Assembly (NCBI RefSeq): GCF_023073415.1
Contig: NZ_JADPJL010000008.1
Location: 434,001-498,000, forward strand
Direction: 5' to 3'
Length of the DNA stretch: 64,000 nt
Origin: Bradyrhizobium sp. 190
GTDB lineage: Bacteria; Pseudomonadota; Alphaproteobacteria; Rhizobiales; Xanthobacteraceae
The notes under the pieces are model-generated. The model saw only the letters and a program-made list of their open reading frames with translations. It had not been told where the DNA came from and did no database searches. Both the position numbers and the translations under genes were made by a program. This document shows, piece by piece, positions 1 through 11,139 of the stretch (position 1 is its first letter; each line of letters starts with the position of its first letter).

Positions 1-406
1 AGATCATGGTCTGGAAGTTGAACAGCGCCTCCAGCCGGCCCTGGCTGATTTCCGGCTGATACGGCGTGTAGGCCGTGTACCAGGCCGGGTTTTCCAGGAT
101 GTTGCGCTGGATCACCGCCGGCAGGATGGTGCCGGAATAGCCTTGCCCGATCAGCGAGGTGAACACCTGGTTCTGCGATGCCAGCTCGCGCATATGCGCC
201 AGCGCCTCGGTCTCGCTCAACGCGCGCCCGAGATCGAGCGGCGCCTTCTGCCGGATCGAGGAGGGCAGCGTCTGGCCCATCAGTTCGCCGAGGCTGTTCG
301 CGCCGACGCTTTCCAGCATCGCGCTGATGTCGCGGGGCGAGGGGCCGATATGCCGGCGCACGAAATCGGTGGCGGCTTCGGCAGTGGTCTTGAGCGGCGC
401 GTTCAT
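1..406 (-). CDS. gcvP: Glycine dehydrogenase (decarboxylating), N-terminal part
   Basis: P-protein of the glycine cleavage system: PLP-dependent decarboxylation of glycine and transfer of the aminomethyl group to the lipoyl arm of GcvH. Only the first ~135 codons lie in the window; the gene runs off the left edge. The minus-strand translation begins [20 protein letters not shown] and contains the conserved N-terminal stretch [14 protein letters not shown] and the [17 protein letters not shown] segment typical of GcvP. The start lies 12 nt beyond the gcvH stop, so it is the third gene of a gcvT-gcvH-gcvP operon behind the glycine riboswitch. Whether it is one long polypeptide or split into two subunits cannot be seen here. 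Confidence 0.95.
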   Translation of the reverse strand, partial: MNAPLKTTAEAATDFVRRHIGPSPRDISAMLESVGANSLGELMGQTLPSSIRQKAPLDLGRALSETEALAHMRELASQNQVFTSLIGQGYSGTILPAVIQRNILENPAWYTAYTPYQPEISQGRLEALFNFQTMI

Positions 407-418
407 GGCGTGCTTTCC

Positions 419-784
419 TTAAGCCGTATGGGCCTTGTAGGCGGCCTCATCCATCAGGCCGCCGAGTTCGCTTTTGTCCGCGATCTTCAGCTTGAAGAAC
501 CAGGCCTTGCCGCCGGCGTCGGAATTCACCAGCGCGGGCTCGGCGGCGAGCGCCTCGTTGACTTCGAGGACCTCGCCCGAGATCGGCGCGTAGACGTCGG
601 AGGCGGCCTTTACCGATTCGACCACGGCGGCGGCTTCAGCCTTTTTCAGGGAGCGGCCGACCTTGGGCAGTTCGACGAACACGACGTCGCCAAGCTGCGA
701 TTGCGCGTAGTCGGTGACCCCGATGGTGGCGACATCGCCCTCGATGTGGAGCCATTCGTGGTCGGATGTGAACAACGTCGTCAT
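419..784 (-). CDS. gcvH: Glycine cleavage system H protein
   Basis: Lipoyl carrier of the glycine cleavage system, 121 aa, the usual length. Residues 51-66 carry the lipoylation motif ([14 protein letters not shown]), with K59 the expected modified lysine. The frame is open upstream, but the ATG at 784 gives the conserved start [17 protein letters not shown], and that start was chosen. It sits between gcvT (16 nt upstream) and gcvP (12 nt downstream), so all three are probably co-transcribed and controlled by the upstream glycine riboswitch. Confidence 0.97.
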   Translation of the reverse strand: MTTLFTSDHEWLHIEGDVATIGVTDYAQSQLGDVVFVELPKVGRSLKKAEAAAVVESVKAASDVYAPISGEVLEVNEALAAEPALVNSDAGGKAWFFKLKIADKSELGGLMDEAAYKAHTA

Positions 785-800
785 GAAACGTCCTCGTGAT

Positions 801-1946
801 CTAGCGTTTATAGGTGTTGGGAACGAAGGGCATGGGCGCGACCTGCAGCGGCAGGCGCTGGCCGCGGACCTCGGCAAATATTTGCGTGCCGTTTGCGGCG
901 AGCGATGTCGGCAGGTAGCCCATTGCAACCGGAGCATTGAGGCTCGGGCCGAAGCCGCCCGAGGTGACCTTGCCGATCGGTTCGCTCGAGGCGGCGTCCG
1001 CGAACAGCACTGCGCCTTCGCGCACCGGCGCGCGCCCCTCTGGGCGCAAGCCAACGCGGCGGCGCGACACACCCTTTTCAAAATGGGAGAGGATTTTTTC
1101 GGCACCGGGGAATCCTCCGGCGCGGGCGCCGCCGGTGCGGCGGCTCTTCTGCACCGACCATTCCAGTGCGCCCTCGACCGGCGTCGTCGTGGTGTCGATG
1201 TCGTGGCCATAGAGGCAGAGCCCGGCCTCCAGCCGCAGGCTGTCGCGGGCGCCGAGACCGATCGGCAGCACGTCCGCATTTTCCAAAAGCGCCGTCACCA
1301 GCGTCTCGGCATGTTCGGCCGGAACCGAAATCTCAAAACCGTCTTCGCCGGTATAGCCGGAGCGCGAGACGAAGCAGTCGAAGCCGGCCACTTTCCGGGG
1401 ACCAGTGTCCATGAACCGCATCGTGGTCACGTCTGCACAGAATTTGGCCAGTGCGGATTCGGCTTTGGGGCCCTGCAGCGCTATCAGCGCGCGATCAGCC
1501 AGCGAATCGATGATGCAGGCTTCAGAAAGATGCGCGCGCAGATGCGCCTCGTCCTCGGCCTTGCAGGCGGCGTTGACGACCAGAAACAGGTGGTCGCCGA
1601 AATTCGCGACCATCAGATCGTCGAGAATGCCGCCCTCGACATTGGTGAACTGCGCGTAGCGCTGCCGTCCCGGCGCAACCGCCACGATGTCCTGCGGCAC
1701 CAGCCGCTCCAGCGCCAGCGCCGCATCGGCGACCTGGCCCGATTTGGGACGTAGCGCGAGCTGGCCCATATGCGAGACGTCGAACAGGCCGGCGGCGCTT
1801 CTTGTATGCAGATGCTCCTTCAGGACGCCTGCCGGGTATTGCACCGGCATCTCGTAGCCCGCAAAGGGAACCATCTTGCCGCCGCGCGCCACATGGAGCG
1901 CGTGCAATGGGGTGCGTTTTAGTGAGGATTCTTCTCTCGCCAGCAT
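801..1946 (-). CDS. gcvT: Glycine cleavage system aminomethyltransferase (T protein)
   Basis: Transfers the methylene group from aminomethyl-GcvH to tetrahydrofolate and releases ammonia. 381 aa, normal for the family. Recognisable segments are [24 protein letters not shown] near the N terminus (residues ~14-32), LFDVSHMGQ (~55-63), the folate-binding region around [13 protein letters not shown] (~205-217), and [17 protein letters not shown] (~247-263). The C-terminal barrel ends [13 protein letters not shown]. First gene of the gcvTHP operon; the tandem glycine riboswitch lies about 50-220 nt upstream. Confidence 0.97.
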   Translation of the reverse strand: MLAREESSLKRTPLHALHVARGGKMVPFAGYEMPVQYPAGVLKEHLHTRSAAGLFDVSHMGQLALRPKSGQVADAALALERLVPQDIVAVAPGRQRYAQFTNVEGGILDDLMVANFGDHLFLVVNAACKAEDEAHLRAHLSEACIIDSLADRALIALQGPKAESALAKFCADVTTMRFMDTGPRKVAGFDCFVSRSGYTGEDGFEISVPAEHAETLVTALLENADVLPIGLGARDSLRLEAGLCLYGHDIDTTTTPVEGALEWSVQKSRRTGGARAGGFPGAEKILSHFEKGVSRRRVGLRPEGRAPVREGAVLFADAASSEPIGKVTSGGFGPSLNAPVAMGYLPTSLAANGTQIFAEVRGQRLPLQVAPMPFVPNTYKR

Positions 1947-1997
1947 CCGTCAGGCCCTCATGGGTTCCGGAGACCAGCCTCCGAAAACCCAAAGAAA

Positions 1998-2170
1998 GCC
2001 CCATCTGTCGCTGTGCCTGAGAGTATTATCCCGTCGGCGGACGCCCCCGGGCCCAAGGCCTTCGGCGTCTCTTTCCAGATGCTATTTCGTCACGCGGTCC
2101 GTTTGCCTGAGAGTTTCCGGGGCGGTTGCTCCTTCGGCGCCGGCGCTGAAGCCGATCTCTCCCGACGTGA
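1998..2170 (-). promoter_or_regulatory. Tandem glycine riboswitch upstream of gcvT
   Basis: On the minus strand two gcvT-type aptamers occur in series. The 5' one begins GGGAGAG (about 2163), has CCGAAGGAGCAA and then ACTCTCAGGCAAA-GGACCG (about 2115-2092). The second has GACGCCGAAGG (about 2066-2056) and ATACTCTCAGGCACAG (about 2030-2015), with its closing stem CATCTG/CAGATG at about 2082-2002. The repeated CUCUCAGG-purine motif and the CCGAAGG loop are the signature of the class. It is expected to sense glycine and switch on gcvT-gcvH-gcvP. The 210 nt from here to alaS hold no evident gene and probably carry promoters for both directions. Confidence 0.93.
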
Positions 2171-2387
2171 CGTCTTACAGATAAGAGGGAAACACAGGCC
2201 TGCCAAGCCTGTCAACGTAGCCGCAGCATTATCAACGGGATGTGCGCGCCCTTCGTGTGTGCTGCGGCAAGCCTATGATCCGCCTGCACAGTTTCTGGAC
2301 ACCGCAGGCGGCCTTGTCTAAAAGCGTTCCGCCGGAAGATTAAGGTTATTTGCAACCGGACCCGGCCCTATTTCCGATTGGATGAAC

Positions 2388-5063
<2,676 letters not shown>

Positions 5064-5231
5064 GCGCCGGCAAGCCGGCGCGTGGACTCATGAGCGCGTA
5101 GCCAGATACGGCTAGCTGCCAGCTTGACGAAGGCGAGGCGGTTGGACGCGAGTTTGTCATTGCGGGCGCATAGCGGACATGGTCCGAATTGCTGTCGGCT
5201 CGACCCGGTCGCGAATTGTTGCAGACTAACC

Positions 5232-6161
5232 CTAGCCCAAGCTACCGGCGAAGCGTTCGGCCAGACGGTCACGCTTGAATGCCTCAACAACAAAGTCGAC
5301 GAAGACGCGGGTCTTCGCAGGCAGCAGCGTACGGCTCGCGTAATAGATGGAGATCGGCCCACCGTCGCTGTACCATTGGGGTACGAGGCGCACGAGCGTA
5401 CCGCGCTCCAAATGCGGGAGCGCATGGCTCATCGCGATCAACGCCACACCGAGGCCAAGCAGGGCTGCCCGGCAGGTCGCTTCCGGATCGTCAAAGACCA
5501 TCGTCTCGGCCAGTTTCGCTGGAATTTCGGTACCCGCCGCATTGCGCATTAAACGTTCGCGAATCCGGCCTGTGCGCGATGAGCGCCATGCGATTCCTTC
5601 GAATGCATCAAGCCCGGTGGGGTCGGTCGGCAATGTACGGTTCTTGAGATATTCCGGCGCGGCGACCGCGATCAGGTGTAGCGGCGCCAGCGCGCGCGAG
5701 ACAACGCCTGGCGTCCATTCAATGCCGCCCCCGATCGCGGCATCGTATCCATCGGCGATCAAATCGATCTGACGCGTAGTGAATTGCCAATCGGGTCGAA
5801 TGCCGGGATAGCGAGCCAGGAAAGGTGACAACAGCGGAAGGATGTAATCCGCACCGAAGTTGAGGCCCATGCTCACCTTGAGCACGCCCGCCGGCTCTCC
5901 GCCATCCGTCGCCATCCCCGAAATCGCCTGCTGCAGTTCGTCCAGATTGCCCTTGATGGCGAGCAGGAAGCGCTCACCAGCGTCGGTGAGCGTCAGCTTG
6001 CGTGTGCTCCTGTGAAACAACCGGGTGCCGAGATTGCGCTCCAGCATCGCCACGTTCCGGCTGACTGCCGCTGGGGTGAGGGCAAGCCGACGCGCCGCAG
6101 CCGAGAAACTGGCGGTTTCGGTACTGCGTACGAACGATTCGAGGTTAGCGAGGGTTTCCAG
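5232..6161 (-). CDS. LysR-family transcriptional regulator, apparent CTG start
   Basis: LysR regulator of about 309 aa: N-terminal winged HTH (residues ~1-60, SFSAAARRLALTPAAVSRNV) and a periplasmic-binding-like effector domain. The in-frame ORF has no ATG, GTG or TTG before an internal GTG at 6053, which would delete most of the HTH. Extending upstream gives the family-typical N terminus xETLANLESFVRSTETASFS, whose first codon is CTG (6161-6159) with an AAGG element 7 nt upstream. I therefore chose CTG. It is divergent from the SnoaL-like and F420-oxidoreductase-like genes, the classic arrangement for a LysR regulator and its targets. A mutated ATG that lowers expression is the alternative. 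Confidence 0.85.
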   Translation of the reverse strand: METLANLESFVRSTETASFSAAARRLALTPAAVSRNVAMLERNLGTRLFHRSTRKLTLTDAGERFLLAIKGNLDELQQAISGMATDGGEPAGVLKVSMGLNFGADYILPLLSPFLARYPGIRPDWQFTTRQIDLIADGYDAAIGGGIEWTPGVVSRALAPLHLIAVAAPEYLKNRTLPTDPTGLDAFEGIAWRSSRTGRIRERLMRNAAGTEIPAKLAETMVFDDPEATCRAALLGLGVALIAMSHALPHLERGTLVRLVPQWYSDGGPISIYYASRTLLPAKTRVFVDFVVEAFKRDRLAERFAGSLG

Positions 6162-6338
6162 CGGATTGCCTTCAACGAATACTTGAAAGTAATTCCATCA
6201 ATTCCCGACTAATTATAGGTGAATTTGTCGCCATTATCCACTGCAGAAAGCGCAGCTTCTCGGCCAAAAAGGCCGGCCTTGCCGCCCAAAGTCACGGCGC
6301 CAAGAAACCGCAGCGCCCATAAGTTTGGAGCGACATCC

Positions 6339-6779
6339 ATGACCAAGATCAGCGTGAGCGAAGCCGCGAAGGCGGTTGTGCGGCGAAACACCGAAGAAGT
6401 GCAAGGCGGCGGGAATTTCGAGGTGTTCGAGGAATTGTTCGCCGACGATTTTCTCGACCATACGCCGCAACCGGGACGCACGGCCGACAAGGCTGGTGCG
6501 CGTGAACTTTACAAGGTTCTGCGCGCTGCCTTCCCGGACTTCCACGCGGACATCCACTGGCAGCTAGCCGATGGCGACCGGGTGACGACCTACAAAACTT
6601 ATCACGGCACGCACAAGGGTGAGTTCTTCGGCATCGCGCCAACCGGTCGCAAAATCCAATTCGAGACGGTGGACGTGATGGGGGTGCGCGACGGCAAGAT
6701 CACCGAGCACTGGGGCGTGGCCAATCTGTTCTCTCTTATGCAGCAACTCGGCGCGCTTCCCGGCACGCCAAAGGCTTAA
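6339..6779 (+). CDS. Ester cyclase / SnoaL-like protein
   Basis: 146 aa alpha+beta-barrel protein of the SnoaL-like polyketide-cyclase/ester-cyclase group. Diagnostic features are the N-terminal helix with NTEEVQGGGNFEVFEELF, ADDFLDHTP (~residues 36-44), the central FPDFHADIHWQLADGDRV stretch, and DGKITEHWGVAN near the C terminus. The start at 6339 has GGAG 8 nt upstream; the longer reading from GTG 6219 has no such signal and runs through the divergent promoter region. Followed after 23 nt by the NAD(P)-binding oxidoreductase gene and divergent from the LysR gene, so probably its target. Substrate unknown. Confidence 0.85.
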   Translation: MTKISVSEAAKAVVRRNTEEVQGGGNFEVFEELFADDFLDHTPQPGRTADKAGARELYKVLRAAFPDFHADIHWQLADGDRVTTYKTYHGTHKGEFFGIAPTGRKIQFETVDVMGVRDGKITEHWGVANLFSLMQQLGALPGTPKA

Positions 6780-6802
6780 AGCCGCGCATTGGAGGACAGG
6801 AC

Positions 6803-7402
6803 ATGAGCATCGGTATCATTGGAGCGGGCAGTATCGGCCTGGCCGTCGCACAGACGTTGTCGCGAGTTGGAATTGCCGCAACCATCGCCAACAGCCGAGG
6901 ACCCGCCTCGCTCAAGGAGTCCGTCGCTACTCTGGGCCCGACCATCAAGGCGGGAACGCGCGAGCAAGCCGCCGCCGCAGGCATCGTTCTGATCGCGGTC
7001 AACTGGTCGAAACTGCCGCAGGCCGTGGCTGGGCTGCCGCCCTGGGGCGGACGGATCGTCATTGACGCCAATAACCCGATCGAAGCCCCGCTGTTCAAGC
7101 CGGTCGATTTGCAGGGCCGTGTTTCAAGCGAGGTGGTCGCCGACCTGGTGCGTGGTGCGCGCCTCGTGAAGGCATTCAATCATCTGAAGGCAGACGTACT
7201 GGCCAGCGATCCACGGGCAGACGGTGGCCGTCGCGTGCTCTTCTACTCTGGCGATGACAGCGCCGCGAAGGCGGAGGTTGGATCGTTGATCGATCGCGTC
7301 GGATTCGCTGGCATCGACCTTGGTCCGCTCGCGCTCGGCGGCAGGCTGGCACAATTTCCCGGCGGGCCATTGCCGAACCAGAATCTGTTGAAAATCGGAT
7401 AA
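6803..7402 (+). CDS. NADPH-dependent F420-reductase-like oxidoreductase
   Basis: 199 aa protein with an N-terminal Rossmann fold (MSIGIIGAGSIGLAVAQTL, the GxGxxG motif at residues 7-12), followed by IVLIAVNWSKLPQAV and GGRIVIDANNPIE. This is typical of the F420_oxidored (NADP oxidoreductase coenzyme F420-dependent) family, which in proteobacteria are mostly small NADPH-binding reductases of unknown substrate. The C-terminal part KAFNHLKADVLASDP resembles the AFN segment of the same family. AGGACAGG precedes the ATG. Probably in an operon with the SnoaL-like gene and under the divergent LysR regulator. Confidence 0.85.
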   Translation: MSIGIIGAGSIGLAVAQTLSRVGIAATIANSRGPASLKESVATLGPTIKAGTREQAAAAGIVLIAVNWSKLPQAVAGLPPWGGRIVIDANNPIEAPLFKPVDLQGRVSSEVVADLVRGARLVKAFNHLKADVLASDPRADGGRRVLFYSGDDSAAKAEVGSLIDRVGFAGIDLGPLALGGRLAQFPGGPLPNQNLLKIG

Positions 7403-7875
7403 TTCCCAAATGGCCTTAGCGCGCCGAGTCACGAGATCGGCCATGGCAATCGATCTAAGAATGACCGCTGCTGGCACATCGCATCATTCCATCGCGCTGC
7501 GGAGTTTGGTCGCTATCCGAGCAATAGCGGACACCGATTGAGGTGCGCCAATCAAGCTCGATTGATGAGCACGCGCGCAGGTTCGTTTGAAGATAGTCAT
7601 GCCCAGGCAAAACCGCGAAGCGCATCTTCGCGTTAGAGTGTCCTGGCCATCCATCCATCGCACCTACAAGTGGGAGCGGCAGAACGGCTGACGCCATCTT
7701 GATTCGTCACGCTGCAGCCTGATTCTTGGTGATGCTGTAGAGAATCCGCGTTGACCAAACCCTGGATGGTGCCGCGGACCTTGCGGGCATCATTGGTCGC
7801 GGCAGTCCGGTAGAAATCCCGATCGCTGGAACTTGCGCAACAGCCGATTTTTGGCGTTCGGGCGAGAGGTGCCAG
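7403..7875 (+). other. 473-nt stretch without a recognisable gene
   Basis: Reading frames here are short and show no family signature on either strand. A minus-strand frame at about 7630-7830 reads through without stops for ~60 codons, but I recognise nothing in it and codon use is unconvincing. It may be decayed coding sequence between the F420-oxidoreductase-like gene and the small secreted protein. Confidence 0.5.
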
Positions 7876-8220
7876 ATGACTTGGTGGATGATGAAGCGAT
7901 CTCTATTTGCGTCGATCGTCTTTGGCGCTTCGGTCTGCGTGGCCTCAGCGCAGGACGCCAAGGTTTCAGTCGAGATGATCGGAGTAGGGAGCATGAGTTG
8001 CGCTCACTGGCGGTCTACGGAAGAGCATCGATTGGAGGGAACGGTCTGGATTCACGGTTTCTGGACGGGGCTTAATTACGTTGCAGCGGCGAGTGGCCAA
8101 ACACAGCCGAGCATCGGTATGTCGTCGATCGTGGCGGAAGTCGAAATGGCATGCGCCCGGAAAGCATCCCAGACGTTAGCCAGCGCCGTGTGGACGACGT
8201 ATCTTGGGGCCAAGAGGTAG
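7876..8220 (+). CDS. Small secreted protein of unknown function
   Basis: 114 aa; ATG at 7888 would shorten it by four residues. It starts with a Sec signal peptide (MMKRSLFASIVFGASVCVASAQ, likely cleaved after ASA). The mature part contains VGSMSCAHWRSTEEHRLEGTVWIHGFW followed by TGLNYVAAASG and a terminal ACARKASQTLASAVWTTYL. Two cysteines (SCAHW, MACAR) may form a disulfide in the periplasm. I recognise the pattern as one of many small periplasmic proteins common in Bradyrhizobium but cannot assign a function. Confidence 0.7.
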   Translation: MTWWMMKRSLFASIVFGASVCVASAQDAKVSVEMIGVGSMSCAHWRSTEEHRLEGTVWIHGFWTGLNYVAAASGQTQPSIGMSSIVAEVEMACARKASQTLASAVWTTYLGAKR

Positions 8221-8514
8221 GGACGCCGATTGTCCGGGCGTCTGTGTACTATTCAGCGCGACCTCCGGCGCCCTCTGAATTTCCTGATTTTTCAATGAAG
8301 AGCGTGAAGCGCCGCGACCTGTCGGGTTTCAGACAGAGCTATCTCGCAGTCGATCGAACGATGACCCCACGTCCGTTCTGACGAACTGTTCTCCTGCGCT
8401 CAGACGCTTCTGTTGCGCGGTATGCGGTGCCGCTTTCGTCATTCTGACTCTCTTGCGGGAACTTAGAGGCACCGGAAAAGTTGGCAATCGAGCCTCGATC
8501 CTGGAAGGGAGACG

Positions 8515-8838
8515 ATGATCCGCCCGATATGCGCCGCCTTGGCGCTCACCTGTCTATCTGCGCCGGCATTGGCCGAAACCTGTATTGCTTCTCGCTATGG
8601 ATATAGCGGCGGCAAAACCGCATCGGGGGAGCGGATGAATCCAAGCGCGATGACGGCGGCGCATCGCGCCAGACCATTCGGCTCTCACGTCACAGTCACT
8701 TCCCATTCGACCGGGCGAAGCGTCACCGTCCGGATAAATGATCGTGGTCCCTTCGTGAAGGGACGGTGCATCGACCTATCCACTGGGGCCGCCCGCGTGC
8801 TTGGCATCAGCGGGATTGCGATGGTCTCGCTTCGCTGA
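8515..8838 (+). CDS. RlpA-like double-psi beta-barrel protein
   Basis: 107 aa exported protein. Signal peptide at residues 1-20 ([20 protein letters not shown]), then the RlpA/DPBB core: [33 protein letters not shown], and [22 protein letters not shown]. The RINDRGPF-x7-DLS motif is diagnostic of RlpA-type septal ring lytic transglycosylases and relatives. There is no SPOR domain, so it is a minimal single-domain version. It likely acts on peptidoglycan or polysaccharide in the periplasm. About 290 nt of non-coding sequence precede it. The 3' side abuts the alaS-end echo at 8869. Confidence 0.88.
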   Translation: MIRPICAALALTCLSAPALAETCIASRYGYSGGKTASGERMNPSAMTAAHRARPFGSHVTVTSHSTGRSVTVRINDRGPFVKGRCIDLSTGAARVLGISGIAMVSLR

Positions 8839-8868
8839 GATAGAAGAGTACAAGTGGCGAGCCGCGCC

Positions 8869-8946
8869 GTGCAGGCCGGCGGGCCTGACGGTGCCAAAGC
8901 GAGCGCGGCGCTGTCGGCCATCGAGCAAGCCCTGACTGGCTCCTGA
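8869..8946 (+). pseudogene. Echo of the alaS 3' end (last ~26 codons)
   Basis: The stretch translates in frame as [20 protein letters not shown] followed by ALTGS and a TGA stop. The genuine alaS end reads [26 protein letters not shown], stop. About 13 of 75 bases differ, almost all at third positions, so this is a copy from a related alaS and not a recent duplication. Nothing upstream of 8863 resembles alaS, so it is a truncated gene end. It marks the left boundary of the inner segment that carries DUF2270, DUF3455 and the icd-end echo. Confidence 0.9.
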
Positions 8947-9088
8947 GCGCAGACCTGTTGCTGGCAATTCGGCCTCGGGGCGAGCATAGTTGCGCCCTCA
9001 CAATTCCGGATAGGTTCATCGGCGTTGATGATATGGACACTCCCGGTCAACGCCGGTGATCCGCGGTTCGGACAACCGGAGTGCCGCC

Positions 9089-9769
9089 ATGTCTATTACG
9101 GCTTCCAGCGAAACACACCGCCAACACACCTTCAATTCTGCTGAAATGGGCGCCATCGCTCATCTCTACCGGGGTGAAGTCTACCGTTCGACGATCTGGA
9201 GAACGCGGCTCGACAACACCACCAACTGGGCGATCGTCACGATGGGCATCGCGCTGTCGACGACCTTTTCGAGTCCGGAGGCTTCACCCCTGCCACTCCT
9301 GCTCGTAGGTCTGCTCATTGCCGTGTTTCTCGGCATGGAGGCGCGACGTTATCGCTACTTCAATGTCTGGCGCGCCCGAGCTCGATGGATGGAGATGAAT
9401 TTCTACGCGCCAATATTCACCGGTGAAGCCCGCGACGATAGCTGGCAGGCGATTCTCGGGCGCGACTACACGACGCCCCGCCACCACATTTCGTTTGTCC
9501 GCGCGGCGGGGCGGCGGCTGCGTCGCAATTACGTCTGGATTCTCGCCGTCCAGGTGATTGCCTATTACGGCAAGATAGCGATCCATCCGACGCCGGCGTC
9601 TACCTTGGCGGAATTTGTCGATCGTGCCGCAGTCGGACCGATTCCCGGCTGGGTCGTTCTGATGATAGGCTTTGCCTATAATTTTGGCTGGCTGGCGTTC
9701 GCGCTCGGCACGATGTGGCTCGATGAACGCGAGCACGGCACCAAGGGCGACAAGGTGGCGATGGGTTAG
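9089..9769 (+). CDS. DUF2270 integral membrane protein
   Basis: 226 aa from the ATG at 9089, chosen because GGAG lies 7 nt upstream; a GTG at 9056 is the alternative. It shows the DUF2270 pattern: EMGAIAHLYRGEVYRSTIWRTRLDNTTNWA, two closely spaced membrane helices (WAIVTMGIALSTTF and LLLVGLLIAVFLGMEARRYR), the RARARWMEMNFYAPIF segment and C-terminal helices (NYVWILAVQVIAYYGK; WVVLMIGFAYNFGWLAFALG). Function unknown; inner-membrane location inferred. It stands between the alaS-end echo and the minus-strand DUF3455 gene. Confidence 0.85.
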   Translation: MSITASSETHRQHTFNSAEMGAIAHLYRGEVYRSTIWRTRLDNTTNWAIVTMGIALSTTFSSPEASPLPLLLVGLLIAVFLGMEARRYRYFNVWRARARWMEMNFYAPIFTGEARDDSWQAILGRDYTTPRHHISFVRAAGRRLRRNYVWILAVQVIAYYGKIAIHPTPASTLAEFVDRAAVGPIPGWVVLMIGFAYNFGWLAFALGTMWLDEREHGTKGDKVAMG

Positions 9770-9825
9770 CGGTAGCGCGAAGCGCGTCTTCGCATCAGGT
9801 ATCCCGGCGATGACGGAGAAAGCAT

Positions 9826-10332
9826 TCAGCTCTTGCGCAGGAATACGTAGTCCGCGGAGTAAGGCACGTTGCGATAGCTGCCAGGCTTGTCGCAATCGCC
9901 TTCGAGTTTGCCGCCCACCGTATTGATCCGCTGCACCGTCGTGACGCCGGAGAGGATGCCGGTGCCGCGTCCGGACGTCACCGTCAGCTTGAGCAAAGGG
10001 ATATCGTTCGGCGTGGCGCCGGGCGCGTTGCCGGCCGCCTTGCCGACGACGGCGCTGGAGTCGATGTGTTCCCAGTTCGGTCCCGCGTAGTGCCGGCCGA
10101 CGGTCTTGCCATCGAGCAACAGTGTTGCGGTCGGCTCGCGGAATGCCCAGGCCAGCTTGCCGTCGGTTCCGGCCTTGCATTCGTAGACCTGCGCGCCTTC
10201 GGCGTGGAGCGTGAGCACCACGGTTTCTCCGGGCGCGGTGATGGCGTCGGGAAGGGGTGTCTGGGCGGAGGCGCTCAAAACTGATGCCGACGACAAGAGC
10301 AGAGCGAGTGCGGCATTCCGGGCAATCGGCAT
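9826..10332 (-). CDS. DUF3455 secreted protein, copy 1
   Basis: 168 aa with a signal peptide (MPIARNAALALLLSSASVLS, cut after SASAQ). The DUF3455 core follows: PGETVVLTLHAEGAQVYECK, LAWAFREPTATLLLDGKTVG, RHYAGPNWE, and TTVQRINTVGGK with a paired Cys region (GDCDKPGS), ending VPYSADYVFLRKS. Function unknown; periplasmic or extracellular by its signal. It is a clear paralog (roughly two-thirds identical by eye) of the gene at 10436-10942. Just downstream of its start lies the icd-end echo, so this copy belongs to the inner segment bounded by the two gene-end echoes. Confidence 0.88.
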   Translation of the reverse strand: MPIARNAALALLLSSASVLSASAQTPLPDAITAPGETVVLTLHAEGAQVYECKAGTDGKLAWAFREPTATLLLDGKTVGRHYAGPNWEHIDSSAVVGKAAGNAPGATPNDIPLLKLTVTSGRGTGILSGVTTVQRINTVGGKLEGDCDKPGSYRNVPYSADYVFLRKS

Positions 10333-10382
10333 CATGAATCCATGGTGTTGGCCCCCGAAAGACCAACACCATGATCAGCCAA

Positions 10383-10412
10383 TTATGCCATCGCCTTGAC
10401 GAGGTTGTCCGA
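10383..10412 (-). pseudogene. Echo of the icd 3' end (last ~10 codons)
   Basis: On the minus strand this reads VSDNLVKAMA followed by TAA, matching the icd C terminus [11 protein letters not shown]. About 28 of 30 bases match the genuine icd end at 11143-11175, and the frame and stop are kept. It lies between the two DUF3455 genes. With the alaS-end echo it frames 8869-10412 as a complete alternative version of an alaS-to-icd interval. Confidence 0.85.
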
Positions 10413-10435
10413 AACCTAGGGATGGCAGCGTCGTA

Positions 10436-10942
10436 TCAGCCCTTGCGCAGGAACACGTAATCGGCCGAGTAGGGGACGCTTTCATAGCTGCCTGCCTTGT
10501 AGCAGGGGCCATTGAGCTTTCCACCCATCGTGTTGATCCGTTGCACTGTCGTCACCTGACTGAGAACACCGTTGCCGCGCCGGGAAGTGACTCCGAGCTT
10601 CAGCCAGGGAATGTCCATTGCGACCTGCCCCGGGGCGGTGCCGACGACCTGGCCGACCACTGCGCTGCCGTCGCTGTACTCCCAGTTCGGTCCGGCATAA
10701 TGCCGGCCGACCGTCTTGCCGTTCGAAAAAAGCGTCGCGATCGGCTCGCGAAGCGCCCAGGCGAGTGCGCCGTCGGCGCTGGTCTTGCATTCGTAGACCT
10801 GCGCGCCTTCGGCATGCAGCGTGAGCATTGCGGTTTCACCCGGAGCTGCGATGGCCTCGGGAAGTGATGTCTGGGCGGTCGCGTTGACGAACGACCCGGT
10901 GAGAAAGATGACAGTGAGTACGGCGTTCTTGGGGAACGACAC
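10436..10942 (-). CDS. DUF3455 secreted protein, copy 2
   Basis: 168 aa: signal peptide MSFPKNAVLTVIFLTGSFVN (cut near ATAQ), then the same domain as its neighbour: PGETAMLTLHAEGAQVYECK, GKTVGRHYAGPNWE, TTVQRINTMGGK, NGPCYKAGS and VPYSADYVFLRKG. Both cysteine regions are conserved between the copies. It lies next to the true icd gene, while copy 1 lies next to the icd-end echo, so the two are probably versions from different lineages and not a simple tandem duplication. Function unknown. The ~200 nt between it and icd hold a partial inverted repeat (gattgctcg type) and no gene. Confidence 0.88.
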   Translation of the reverse strand: MSFPKNAVLTVIFLTGSFVNATAQTSLPEAIAAPGETAMLTLHAEGAQVYECKTSADGALAWALREPIATLFSNGKTVGRHYAGPNWEYSDGSAVVGQVVGTAPGQVAMDIPWLKLGVTSRRGNGVLSQVTTVQRINTMGGKLNGPCYKAGSYESVPYSADYVFLRKG

Positions 10943-11139
10943 GGTAATGCTCCGTTATTGGTTTTATTGGTTTTCTATCACGGCGAGCCAACGGGCCGCG
11001 CGAATGCGCGCCCGACGACAGGCGCCGAGCAATCCGTCGTGCCTCAAGCCGAGACATGGATTGCTCGTCGCTCTGCCCCTTGCGCAAACGCTTCGCGCTT
11101 GTCGCAGGCAATGACGTGGAGGGAGTTGGGAAGGGCGGC

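Noticed and set aside
7403..7875. Transposase remnant in the gap after the F420-oxidoreductase gene
   Set aside because: Short frames show no transposase motif (no DDE-type or IS terminal repeats).
8869..10412. Gene-end echoes as attachment sites of an integrative element
   Set aside because: No integrase, recombinase or tRNA is present, and echoes are diverged coding ends, not identical direct repeats.
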